From Saccharomycopsis crataegensis (Eukaryota > Ascomycota > Saccharomycetes > Ascoideales > Saccharomycopsidaceae): a stretch of DNA of 64,000 nucleotides. How positions within the stretch are numbered: the stretch's first letter is position 1; every line of letters starts with the position of its first letter. The stretch is from positions 2,790,001 through 2,854,000 of the forward strand of contig NW_027043829.1 of NCBI RefSeq assembly GCF_037102585.1, in the 5' to 3' direction. The notes under the pieces are model-generated. The model did no database searches. It had not been told where the DNA came from and worked only from the letters and a program-made list of their open reading frames with translations. Shown one piece after another: positions 18,190 to 28,352 of this stretch. The translations under genes and the position numbers were made by a program.

Positions 18190-21100
18190 TTAAAAGATAT
18201 TGCTTTCAAGCAAGAAGATCATTGAATCAACGGCCATATGACAATTGAAATGCCTTTTGGATTTCAATCTTGATAATTTTCGTTGGAAACCTAGATATCT
18301 ATCGATCATTCTGGTTTCGTTCATGTTGGTGGCAGGGGTAATGATTGTTTGCCAGGTTAATGGGATATTCAAGTCAATTTTTTTCCAAAGTTTCTGGGCC
18401 AATGGACATTCAATAAGATGGTGCTTCATGATTTCAAATTGGATTTCCTTTGGGGCATATTGGGGTTCATCATATCTGGTTAATTTTTTGCTGCAATAGT
18501 CACAATGATTATTTACGTAATTGTGATTTTCAATGCCCAAATGAAAGATGTGAATATTTTGATATTTCCCCGGGAAATGTTGGTTGAATTTTTTGAGGTT
18601 ATGCCAAAAGTTATCAACTTGTTTCTGATTCACCCCAGTAATGTCCATGAGTGTTTTTGACATCTTGTTCACATCTTGTTTTTCCCGTTGTTTTTTACTT
18701 CCTTTAGTATGGTCAAAATCCTTAATTCTAATTGGAATGTGTTGTTGATATTTTTCAGGAATCCCTTTTTCAATTGAATTTTTCAAATCTTCAATTCCAA
18801 TCTTCATTGGCTTCAACCTGATTGTACGTTTCTTTATACCAAGAACTTTTCTGAAATCCCAGTACGCTGTCCTTTCAGCATCTGAGAATGTGCTGCTATT
18901 CATAACTTCCAAGGAAATTGAATCATTGGTATTCTCAATGTCATCCGCTAGTTCAAGTAATACCACCCACCAATAATGAGTTTTGATATAATCTTCCTTT
19001 GGTGATTTTGTTGGTGATGTTTTTTGAATGATGTTGTTGATACTTGATTGAATTTTGAAACGTAATATCTGGTTATATTTAGTGTGACTATCCAAAAACA
19101 AATCCTGGAAAATTTTAGCTCTTCGGTGTTGGAGTTGAGACTTTAAATCAATCATTGAGAAACCGCCTTTGTTGTTGTGTGTCTTGAGTGTGTCCAAAGA
19201 AATAGGTGTATCTTGCTTGACCAATAATTTAATCGATGTGTCAATTTGATTCAACTGATTGGGTAACAAAGGTTGGTGTAGTTCTTTGTAATAGAACTTG
19301 GATGCAATATATGTGTTGAATGCTTCTATTTTTGATTGAATCAGCAAGCTGGTCATGTTTGATAACTTGTACTTGATATAGAGGTCACGCTGCAATGTTT
19401 CCGGCCAAAATGTCACTGATGGCCCAATAGTTATCCCCAAATATGTCAATTGAAAGTTTTCATCAGCAATCTCAAATGGGAATGGTGTCAAAAATGGATA
19501 AGTATCAGTTGGTATGATTAGTTGGGATTTCTTTTCATTGAGTTTGCTGCCACTGAATTTTTCAAATAGTCTAATACATTTCATTGTTTTGGAATAATCT
19601 CTTTTATCTTTGAGGAAAACTGTGATATCATCAGCAAAAGCAAGATAATGTTGACTGCTATATGCTTCAGGTATCAAATCTCCTTGGTAACTATGGCCTC
19701 TGGTATTCTGTTTGATAGATCGTAGTAAAGGTTCTACTGCTAATGCAAATAATGAAGGGGAAAACGGATTACCTTGGAGGGTACCATTTTTTAAATTGAA
19801 TAATGGGCCGGTCATGTTGTTGATGTATAAGGATCCCGTTGTCTGCTTGAGGATGTTGATGATTAACTTGGCTAATTTTTTTCCAAAATTTAAATGGGAC
19901 AATAGTTGTTCCATATATTCGTGAGATATCCTATCGAACGCTTTCTCCAAATCCACAATTAGTATCAGCTTTTGTGGATTTGGTATTATATGCGTTTTAT
20001 CTTTTGGATGAATTAGACTATCTAACATTTCTCTGAAAATGGTGATGTTGGAGAACGATGACCGGCCTGGAATAAAACCAGCTTGATCTTCCCCTATGAT
20101 ATCAGGCAAGTGCTTCAACAACCTATTATTAATTATTGTGGATAATAATCGAAGATTAGTGTTGATAAGGGCTATCGGCCTATAGTTTCCAATGTTTTCT
20201 TTTGACTTTCCAGGCTTTGGTATGATGTTAAAGAGTATAGTTCGGTAGTGGAATGGTAAATTTCCTTCAGTTAGAATGTGGTTAAATTCTTGAAGAAGGA
20301 TGTGTTTGATTTGGGGAAATAATTCCTTATAAAATTTGTATGGGATTCCATCTATGCCCGGTGTGGACTTCAAATTTGCCGAATCAATTGCCAGTTTGAG
20401 TTCTTCCATTGTTATGGAGGAATCCATTTTTCTCTTCTCTTCAGGAGATATTCCTTGGGTTGGAATCACGTCCTGAAGATATTTATGTATTTTTTTTGTG
20501 TCCTTTGTTCCTCTGGTTCCATCAAACAAGTCCATATAATATTCAGTTGCTATTTTCATTATCTCTTCATGAGATTGAACTAGTGTCCCTTCTACATCTT
20601 TTAGCTGTTTTATTGGGCGTTGTTCTTGATATTGGTGGAAAACTTGGTTAATATGTTGATAATATTCCGTCACTTTATCAAGTTCAGGCACTTTCACTTT
20701 TTTCAACATGTGTTTGAGTTTTTCTGCTTTGCATTTAATATCAATTATTAATTCATCGGTTCCTTGGATATCTTCATTTATAGATTGGTGCCTGAGAACA
20801 TTAATGATTCTATCGGTTAATCTATATCTCTTCATATTATAGTAAGCCTTGGATGAAGTTAAAGTCAACTCCACTGTAACTGAATCATGTGTGGATCTTT
20901 TCCCAAAATGATTTGTTTGTGTCATATTCCATTTGTTTTCTTTGTTTTTTAAGAAGCTCCCAGTGATATAGAACCTATCCAATCTCCGGCTTTTCCCTAA
21001 TTCTGATGCTTTATTAGTGAATGTTTTCTTGATGTTATGTTTGATTGAATTGAATGAGTCCTTCAAGTTCAACAAAGTAATGAGATTAGTTAAGGATTCA

Positions 21101-21606
21101 GCAACTGAGTCTTCACGGCTTCTATAATTTAGGGAGTCCGAACGATCAATAAAATTATTAAAATCACCAGCTAACATGATGTTGATTGTCTTTCCTGGGA
21201 ATCTAGTTTGAAGATTCTGATGTTGGGCAAGTAAACTGAGTTTGAGCTGATCATGGATCTGATTTTGCTTTTGGTATTGATTTGGATTATACAAGTTTAT
21301 AATCCAGAGTGCTTGGTTATTTTCTAATTCAATTAAGACATCCGTGATGTGTTTTTGGAGTTCATGTTGGACAGTAATACCTGCTAATTTGGATCCTAAC
21401 ACTGGAATAGAATCATCAACAATTATTGCTGTTCTGGAACAGGTTGAATTATAGTATATGACTTTGTTATCGAACTGAAACGAAAAGTCTTCTGATAGAT
21501 TTAGTTCTTGGAGCAAAGACACATTGGATTTTTGGGTGAAACTTATTACCAACTGGTCGCTGATACGACTCCGTTGTATATTTTGAGTATTGATTTTAAT
21601 AATCAT
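18190..21606 (-). CDS. LINE A ORF2: endonuclease-reverse transcriptase
   Basis: The open frame of 1138 codons starts with an ATG 5 bp after the ORF1 stop. The N-terminal ~235 residues form an APE-type endonuclease, with NTQNIQ, LLQELN, GDFNNF near 144, RRLDRFYI and the STHDS motif. The RT core has NYRPIALINTN, GFIPGRSSFSN, DLEKAFDRI near 552, NGTLQGNPFSP near 608 and the catalytic FADD near 655. The C-terminus has CDYC near 1035 followed by HHLIEC, the zinc-binding tail of L1-type ORF2. It nicks the target and reverse-transcribes the element RNA there. All key motifs are present, so this copy could encode an active protein. Confidence 0.93.
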   Translation of the reverse strand: MIIKINTQNIQRSRISDQLVISFTQKSNVSLLQELNLSEDFSFQFDNKVIYYNSTCSRTAIIVDDSIPVLGSKLAGITVQHELQKHITDVLIELENNQALWIINLYNPNQYQKQNQIHDQLKLSLLAQHQNLQTRFPGKTINIMLAGDFNNFIDRSDSLNYRSREDSVAESLTNLITLLNLKDSFNSIKHNIKKTFTNKASELGKSRRLDRFYITGSFLKNKENKWNMTQTNHFGKRSTHDSVTVELTLTSSKAYYNMKRYRLTDRIINVLRHQSINEDIQGTDELIIDIKCKAEKLKHMLKKVKVPELDKVTEYYQHINQVFHQYQEQRPIKQLKDVEGTLVQSHEEIMKIATEYYMDLFDGTRGTKDTKKIHKYLQDVIPTQGISPEEKRKMDSSITMEELKLAIDSANLKSTPGIDGIPYKFYKELFPQIKHILLQEFNHILTEGNLPFHYRTILFNIIPKPGKSKENIGNYRPIALINTNLRLLSTIINNRLLKHLPDIIGEDQAGFIPGRSSFSNITIFREMLDSLIHPKDKTHIIPNPQKLILIVDLEKAFDRISHEYMEQLLSHLNFGKKLAKLIINILKQTTGSLYINNMTGPLFNLKNGTLQGNPFSPSLFALAVEPLLRSIKQNTRGHSYQGDLIPEAYSSQHYLAFADDITVFLKDKRDYSKTMKCIRLFEKFSGSKLNEKKSQLIIPTDTYPFLTPFPFEIADENFQLTYLGITIGPSVTFWPETLQRDLYIKYKLSNMTSLLIQSKIEAFNTYIASKFYYKELHQPLLPNQLNQIDTSIKLLVKQDTPISLDTLKTHNNKGGFSMIDLKSQLQHRRAKIFQDLFLDSHTKYNQILRFKIQSSINNIIQKTSPTKSPKEDYIKTHYWWVVLLELADDIENTNDSISLEVMNSSTFSDAERTAYWDFRKVLGIKKRTIRLKPMKIGIEDLKNSIEKGIPEKYQQHIPIRIKDFDHTKGSKKQREKQDVNKMSKTLMDITGVNQKQVDNFWHNLKKFNQHFPGKYQNIHIFHLGIENHNYVNNHCDYCSKKLTRYDEPQYAPKEIQFEIMKHHLIECPLAQKLWKKIDLNIPLTWQTIITPATNMNETRMIDRYLGFQRKLSRLKSKRHFNCHMAVDSMIFLLESNIF

Positions 21607-21611
21607 TATGT

Positions 21612-24217
21612 TTATTCATTGGAATTTTGATTTGTCTGTTTGTTTCTGGTTGCATCAGCTTCCAGAGTTGACAAATCATCATTGGTTGGTGTTAATTCTG
21701 TTTTCTCATGTACTGGAATTTCATCACCCAGTAGCATTTCATCCTGCTCATATTCTTCTGAATCCTCATATTCGTCTTTTGCATCATAGATGTATTCTCC
21801 ATCATTTTCATACTCCTCATCATATTCTTCGTCATTATCATTATCAGGTTCTGCACTTGATTCAGACAGGGTTGGCTCTTTAGAGCCAGTTTGTGCCAGT
21901 TTTGATGTCACTGATGGGTGTGGGTCTTTAATGACTAACTTAATAGATTTTGGTACAAATGGTTTTGGTGCTGAAGGCTTGGTGGTGTTAATTTTGGTCA
22001 AAATTGGGGTAGAGATTGGGGTAGATTTTGGGGTAGATTTTGGGGTAGATTTTGGAGTAGAAGCTGGGGTAGAAGTTGGGTTGGACAAGGTTTGATTAGA
22101 TTTTGGGGTAATTGGATGGGATCTAAACACATTCAACTTAATTCCTGGTTTTGCTGACTCTTGCTTGGTTTCAGCTGGTTTCTCCCTTTGAAGGATTTTC
22201 TTTGGTTTGACGGATGCCTTCTTTTTGGAGGCCTTTCTAACTTGATTAACCGGAGGAGGGGTGATTTGATGCTTTCTGTTGATAGCTGGTGTGGTAGTTT
22301 GAATATTTTCATAATCATCATCTCTTTCTTTGGATATTAATCCCAATTGGTGGAATGGATTCTTCCATAAATTGCTCAGTTCATTTTGTGGTGGTTTTGA
22401 CTGTCTGGATCTAGATGAACCATGAACCATGGTGAACTCGGTAGAAGGAACTTCAATCACTGGTGGTTGATTTTGCTTCTGTTTGGGGTTCTCATGACGA
22501 TCATCTGTAACATTTTTCTTTGGCCGCTTAAAGTAACAGTCTTTAGCTACATGGCTAGGCTTTTTGCAAATCGCGCAAGATGCTTGCTTGCAATTGTATC
22601 TGGTGTGTTCTCTTGAACCACAATTGATACAGTGTAAGCATTTAGTAATAACTTTAGAAACAATGTTGTCTTGGTGAATAACCGGGATTTGTTTTCCTGG
22701 TTCCATTTCCAAGTAACCATAAATGTAACGATTTTTAAGCTCCTCGTTAGGTCTTTTAGTCATGTCACTTTTAATCACTGAGAATGATGTTGGTTCAATT
22801 TGGGCTAGGTCAAGCGCTTGCTTGATGGTAGCATCGACAAAATAGTCGGGGGTTGTTTCCAAGGCTGTTATCTCAATCAATTGGATTTCTTTATCATTCT
22901 TATTGATATTGATGCGTGGCTTGTAAGTGGATTGTTCAATGTCAACACTTAAATGGCTAGTGACAAAATCAATAAATGCATTACGTAACTTTTCATTCTT
23001 AGTTTGTAATTGACCTTTCAATATTGGGATAAGTGAGGATTTGAGACAAATAGTTTCATTTGAAATAAACAAGTAGTTTTGAGCTTCAATTAAAGCTTTC
23101 TTGATGAAGTTGATATCATCATTATCATTCAAATCAGTTTCAATGTTGGTTAATTTAACATCGATTAATTTTTGGAAGGCATCCTTTATTGTACTCAAAT
23201 GATCATCAAGCTCATACTTCCGGTAGAGCTCAGGTGGGATAATAAATGACATCATGATTTTTTGTTTATCTTGATGGCTCATAATAAATTTAATGTAATC
23301 CTCCTCTGCAATATTAGATTGTTTCAATCTTGAGAATTCATTAATTAAATGGGAATTTGTATAAAATTTGAAAAACTTTTCAATGGTGTAGATTTTGACA
23401 AATTCTTGATATTTCTCTTCAACATTTTCCACTTTTTGTGTGTCAAATCCGAAAAGTGATCCCCTCATGCCCTTTTCATTAATAGCATATTCAAGGACAT
23501 CTTGGTGTTCGAACTTGATTGATTTGAGATATTTAGCCCATTTAAAAACTCTTTCGAATTTGGCTAAAACATTTTGAAAAGTGGAGGTGGTGTTCATAAT
23601 CAGAGTCCCCTGTTGGGATGCGCCTTTAGAGCCCGAGGCGATTTGGGCGTAGGATCTGCTGAAAGCAGCAACTGGGGCTGGGTTAGTTTTTTTTGGGGTT
23701 TTTTGGTTTTCAGAGTTTTTTTGGGTTTTGTTGTTTTCAATTTTTTTTGGTTTTCAGAGTTTTCAGTAACAAAATCAATAGAAACAGAAGGTTGTGAATC
23801 TCCTTGAGATTCAATGGTGGCTTGATTTGACATATGCATGTCGACGCTAGTGTCACCTGCACTATCAAGATTGCGATCGCAATCAACTGGAGAAACATTA
23901 ATTTCCGGGGCTGGGCGGTGGGCAATATCAACATCAGAATCAGCATTAGAGGCCTCATTTATGGTATTAGATGGGGCTGCAAAGGTTTCAGCAGTACTTA
24001 AAAAAGTATTGTCATCTTCCTCAGTGATTTCTTCGTCTGAATGTGGTTCATTTCCGTGTTTGTTTACATTGTTTTGATCGGTTGCGTTGGGATTTGCATG
24101 ATCTAAGTCAACGATAATATCAGAAGAAACCAGGGTTTCTTGAGAAGGTGGATCATTTGTTGGATCAGTGGAGTAGTTGGAAGGCTTTGGAATTCTTTTG
24201 GTATTATTAATACTCAT
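21612..24217 (-). CDS. LINE A ORF1: nucleic-acid-binding protein, two frames
   Basis: The first frame (start 24217) opens MSINNTKRIP with the STDPTNDPP signature and runs for 205 codons. The remainder lies in the -1 frame and continues SYAQIASGSKG, then FQNVLAKFERVFKWAKYL. Two CCHC knuckles follow (CINCGSREHTRYNC and CAICKKPSHVAKDC), then a Ser/Thr/Pro-rich stretch with STPK repeats and an acidic C-terminus. The frame change falls at a run of eight A (23687-23694 as T). The same change is present in the other long copy, so it is either a shared defect or programmed slippage. ORF1 proteins of this type coat the element RNA. Confidence 0.85.
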
Positions 24218-24255
24218 TTTATCTCCACTTTTTTTTTTTATTACGTTTTTTTATT

Positions 24256-24673
24256 TCATATATTGCATCCAAGTTCTATTACAAAGAACTACACCAACCT
24301 TTGTTACCCAATCAGTTGAATCAAATTGACACATCGATTAAGTTATTGGTCAAGCAAGATACACCTATTTCTTTGGATACACTCAAGACACACAACAACA
24401 AAGGCGGTTTCTCAATGATTGATTTAAAGTCTCAACTCCAACACCGAAGAGCCAAAATTTTCCAGGATTTGTTTTTGGATAGTCACACTAAATATAACCA
24501 GATATTACGTTTTAAAATCCAATCAAGTATCAATAACATCATTCAAAAAACATCACCAACAAAATCACCAAAGGATGAATATATCAAAACTCATTATTGG
24601 TGGGTGGTATTACTTGAACTAGCGGATGACATTGAGAATACCAATGATTCAATTTCCTTAGAAGTTATGAATA
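24256..24673 (+). mobile_element. Inverted internal fragment of LINE A ORF2
   Basis: This plus-strand piece corresponds to the segment of ORF2 after the RT core (LPNQLNQIDTSIKLL to DSISLEVMN). It has neither a poly(A) tail nor a 5' end. It lies between the 5' end of LINE A copy 2 and the tail of LINE B copy 1, in opposite orientation to both. The frame is open but ends in the LINE B target site. Confidence 0.85.
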
Positions 24674-24894
24674 TAACTTTTTTTTTTTTTCCTTCAAAGT
24701 TCGATTTATTAATAAATATATAATTATATATATCTATGTAAAATCTTATAAGCTAATGCTCATTATATATGTTAGGGAAAACTATATCCTATGGTGAAAA
24801 ACCCTTTAGTGATAATTATTAGTATTTAAATAAAATGTTTTTTTTGTTATTGTTTTTGTTAATTTTTTTTTTCTTTTTTGTTTTGATCGACTAT

Positions 24895-27800
24895 TCAGCT
24901 CCCAGTAGTAATGATATAAATCAAGTTGTTAATTGATGTGTTCCAATCAATTTGGTTATGATATCTTAGGCGTGAGAGTTTGCGTTGATAGCATAGATAG
25001 CGGTCGATCTTTTTGATTGTTGATTCTGAATGATTGGGAGCGATTAAGTTATTCCATGCTAATGGAATTGGGATATTCAATCTTGACCATAACTCGGTTG
25101 ATAATGGGCATTGAATTAGGAAATGGGTCATTTTGATCTTGACTTGGAGTTCTGGTGATTCATGTTGTTGGTCTTGAGAGACGGTTTCGAGCCCGCAATA
25201 GTGACATTTTCTATGTTGGTAAAAAATTGTTCAGCACCTAAGTGGAATATGTGTATGTTTTCAAAGTAACCAGGGCTATTATGTTGGTATTTGTGGAGTC
25301 TCTTCCAGAAAGAGTTTTGTTTCGTTTGGGTGACTTCTTGGATATTGGTTAAAGTGGTGGATAATTTATGTTTATCAATTCTGGCTCTTTTTTTCTTGCT
25401 TCCCTGTTTGTGTTCAAACTCCATGACCAGTTTTGGGATCTCCATTTGATAGATAGTTGGTATACCGTCTTGAATGGACTTGGCAAGGTCTGAGTGTTTG
25501 ATATTCATTGGGCTCAATGTTTGTTGTTGAGATATTGGTTTGGACAATAATTTATACCAAGCTACAAAAGCACATTTTTCCGCTGTGGTAAACATTGGAA
25601 GATTTATAACCTGGTTGAGTATGGACCTGCTTTCTCTCTTATTCTTGATATTGATCTGGTCACCCAATATTAACCGCCACCAGTATTGGGTTTTTATATA
25701 TCCTTGTATCGACTGCTCTTCCTCGGATAGATTTTGTTTGATGATCATGTTTATTGCTAGTTGGAGCTTGAATCGGAGTAACTGGCAATATGGGTTTAAA
25801 GATTTGAGAAAGAGTTGTTGAAAGATTTTTGCCTTGCGGTAGCTCAATTGGCTTTTGATATCCACCATGCCATATCCTCCTTTCAATGGGCTTGTTTTTA
25901 AAGTGTCCATGGAGATTTTCAGTTTTTTGTTCACCTGGTTTTTGATGGATTGTTCTAGCAAATCTATTTGGTCTGGAAGCATAGGTGCATGAATCTCGTG
26001 GTAATATAGCTTAGACAAGATATATGTGTTATATAGCTTAGACAAGATATATGTGTTATATCCGACTATTTGACTTGATATTGGTAGTGAACTCATGTTG
26101 GTCATGTAATATTTGGTGCTGATGTCTTTTTGGAGAGTATTAGGCCAGGTTTGACTCGAGTTCCCAATTTTAACGCCTAGATATTGGGTTTCATAATTAT
26201 TGTCAGCAATATCTATTTGGAAGTCGGACTGGAATGGTATTTGATCGCATGGAACAATTAATCTGGATTTGCTTTTGTTTAATTTAGAACCACTGACTTG
26301 TTCGAACGCCTGAATTATCTTCATAGTGTTTTTGAAGTCATTATGATCTCTCAAGAATAAGGTAACATCATCTGCATAGGCAAGGTATTTGACTCTGGGG
26401 ATGATGTTTGGTTGGATCTTATGGTTGTAACTGAATCCTTTATTTAATCTTTGGATGGCTCTTAGAAAAGGTTCAAGGGCTAACGCGAAAATTGTTGGTG
26501 AAAGTGGGTTGCCCTGAAGGGTTCCGTTTCTTAATGGGAAAGAAGGGCCTGTAATGTTATTTAGGCAAATGGTTCCGAGGGCTTTGGTAAGGATAGCGTG
26601 AATAGTTTCCGTCATTTTTCCAAAATTGAGTTTTCGAAGTAATATTTTAAGGTATAGATGGGAAATCTGGTCAAAAGCCTTTTCAAAGTCAGCAAGCATG
26701 ATTCGGTGGTTAGTAGAATGATTGACATGTGGCTTGTCTTGTGGGGATATTAAACTGGAAAGCAAGTCACCGAAAATTGTTATATTAGAGAAGGAGGATC
26801 TTTCAGGTATGAAACCAACTTGATTTGGGCCGATAATTTTTTGCAAGAACGGGAGCAAACGGGCGTTGATGATGCTGGAAAAGAGTTTCAAATTTGTGTT
26901 GATTAATGCTATGGGCCTGTAATTCTCCACTTTTTGAACATCTTTGTTTGGTTTTGGTATGAGAGTGAATTTTATGGTTCGATAGTTGAATGGAATTTCC
27001 CCTGAAGAAAGAATTTGGTTAAATTCTTTTAGAAGTATGTGTTTTATCTGAGGAAAGAGAGACTTATAAACGCCGTATGGTATACCATCTACCCCGGGGG
27101 CGGATTGAGTATTGGATTCAGTAACTGCATATTCCAATTCTGTCATGGTGATTGGTTTGTTCAAGTTGTTGGATTCAGTGTTGGTTAGTGGTATCTGATC
27201 TCCCAAGGAGGCGTTGATGAACCTTTCTATATTTTCCGAGCTCTTTGAACCACGAGATCCATCGTAGAGTTTTTGATAGTAATTGGTTACTTCTAGAAGC
27301 ATGTCTTGCTGTGATGTCAATAAAGCGCCATCTGAAGCTTTGAGGGCTTTGATTGGGCGAGGTCTGGAGTGTTGGTGGAACCTAGTTCTTATGTGGTCAT
27401 AATAATTTGGTTCATCAGTATTTTCTGTTATTTTCTTGTGTACCATCGTCAAAAAATTCAGCTTCAAGCGAATCTCGGAAATGAGGTCTGAAGTAGAGTT
27501 CACAGTGGGTGGAAACTTGATCTTCAGAAGCCATTGAATAATATGATTTTTAATAATATTATGTTGGGGGATGTAAGTCATTGCATGAGGTTGAGTGTTG
27601 ATTTCAAGAATAATAGAATCGTGAGTTGAAGAAGACTTTAGATAGTTTTGTTGGGACATTTGAATATGAAATCTGTTTTTGTCGGAGATCATGGACTGAC
27701 TGATATAAAAACGATCTATTCTGCGACTACTTTCTTCCGTGGTGGATTGGTTAGTCCAATTCTTTTTAATCTGGTGCAATTTTGGATGTTCATAGATATC

Positions 27801-28352
27801 TGCTAGCTTGAAAGTTTTGATTAGCTTTTTAAGCGACTCGGACGATCTTTGTTCGCGAGAACGGAAGTTAGCAGAGTCTCTTGAATTGACAAAATTATTA
27901 AAGTCACCTCCGAGAATAATGTTGATGGTCTTATTGTTGCTTCTCGCTCTGAGAGCGGTAAGCTGGGTTTGGAGGGTGATGGAGAGTTGATTTTGAAGGA
28001 GGATTTGTTTTTGGTAATCAGCAGATGGGTTGTAGATATTGATTAGCCAAAGCCAGTTATTGGCATCTTGTTCAATAATGGCATCTGTGATATAAACCTG
28101 GAGCTGGCTCAGTACTGCAATTGTTAGCAATGAATGATCAACGACCTTTATGTGGTCCTCAATTATAATAGCTGTGCGGGATGATGGAGTATTTTTATAA
28201 ATTTTTTTGTTTTGGTGTTGGAAGAGGAAGTCCTCGCCAAGATTAAGTTCTTGAAACATTGAAATGTTATATTGGTTTGATAGATGGAGAATTTTGGAGT
28301 CATCCAATCTCAATCTTTGGATGTTTTGACTAATGATCGATAGTTTACTCAT
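24895..28352 (-). pseudogene. LINE B ORF2 with a frameshift near its C-terminus
   Basis: The likely start is the ATG overlapping the ORF1 stop (MSKLSIISQNIQRL). Endonuclease motifs are FQELNLGEDF, GGDFNNFVN and STHDSIILE. RT motifs are NYRPIALINTN, DFEKAFDQI, NGTLQGNPLSP and YADD. In the region 25221-25226 the run has six bases where the plus-strand copy has seven, shifting the frame just before the C-terminal zinc region (YCGLET...THFLIQC). A 27-bp tandem duplication at about 26004-26057 repeats NTYILSKLY. The catalytic core is unaffected, but this copy lacks the normal C-terminus. Confidence 0.9.

Larger units (their letters stand above)
17944..24220 (-). mobile_element. LINE A copy 2, near full length
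   Basis: This approximately 6.3-kb two-ORF non-LTR retrotransposon has the order poly(T) tail, 3' UTR, ORF2, ORF1 when read from left to right. The L1 clade is supported by an APE-type endonuclease followed by RT in ORF2 and CCHC knuckles in ORF1. Similarity to copy 3 (55398) begins within a few bases of the ORF1 start codon, so the 5' UTR is nearly absent. No target duplication could be identified with confidence. Confidence 0.92.

Noticed and set aside
24256-24673. Twin-priming inversion of LINE A copy 2
   Set aside because: The inverted piece duplicates sequence already present in copy 2 instead of replacing its 5' part, so a separate insertion or rearrangement is more likely.
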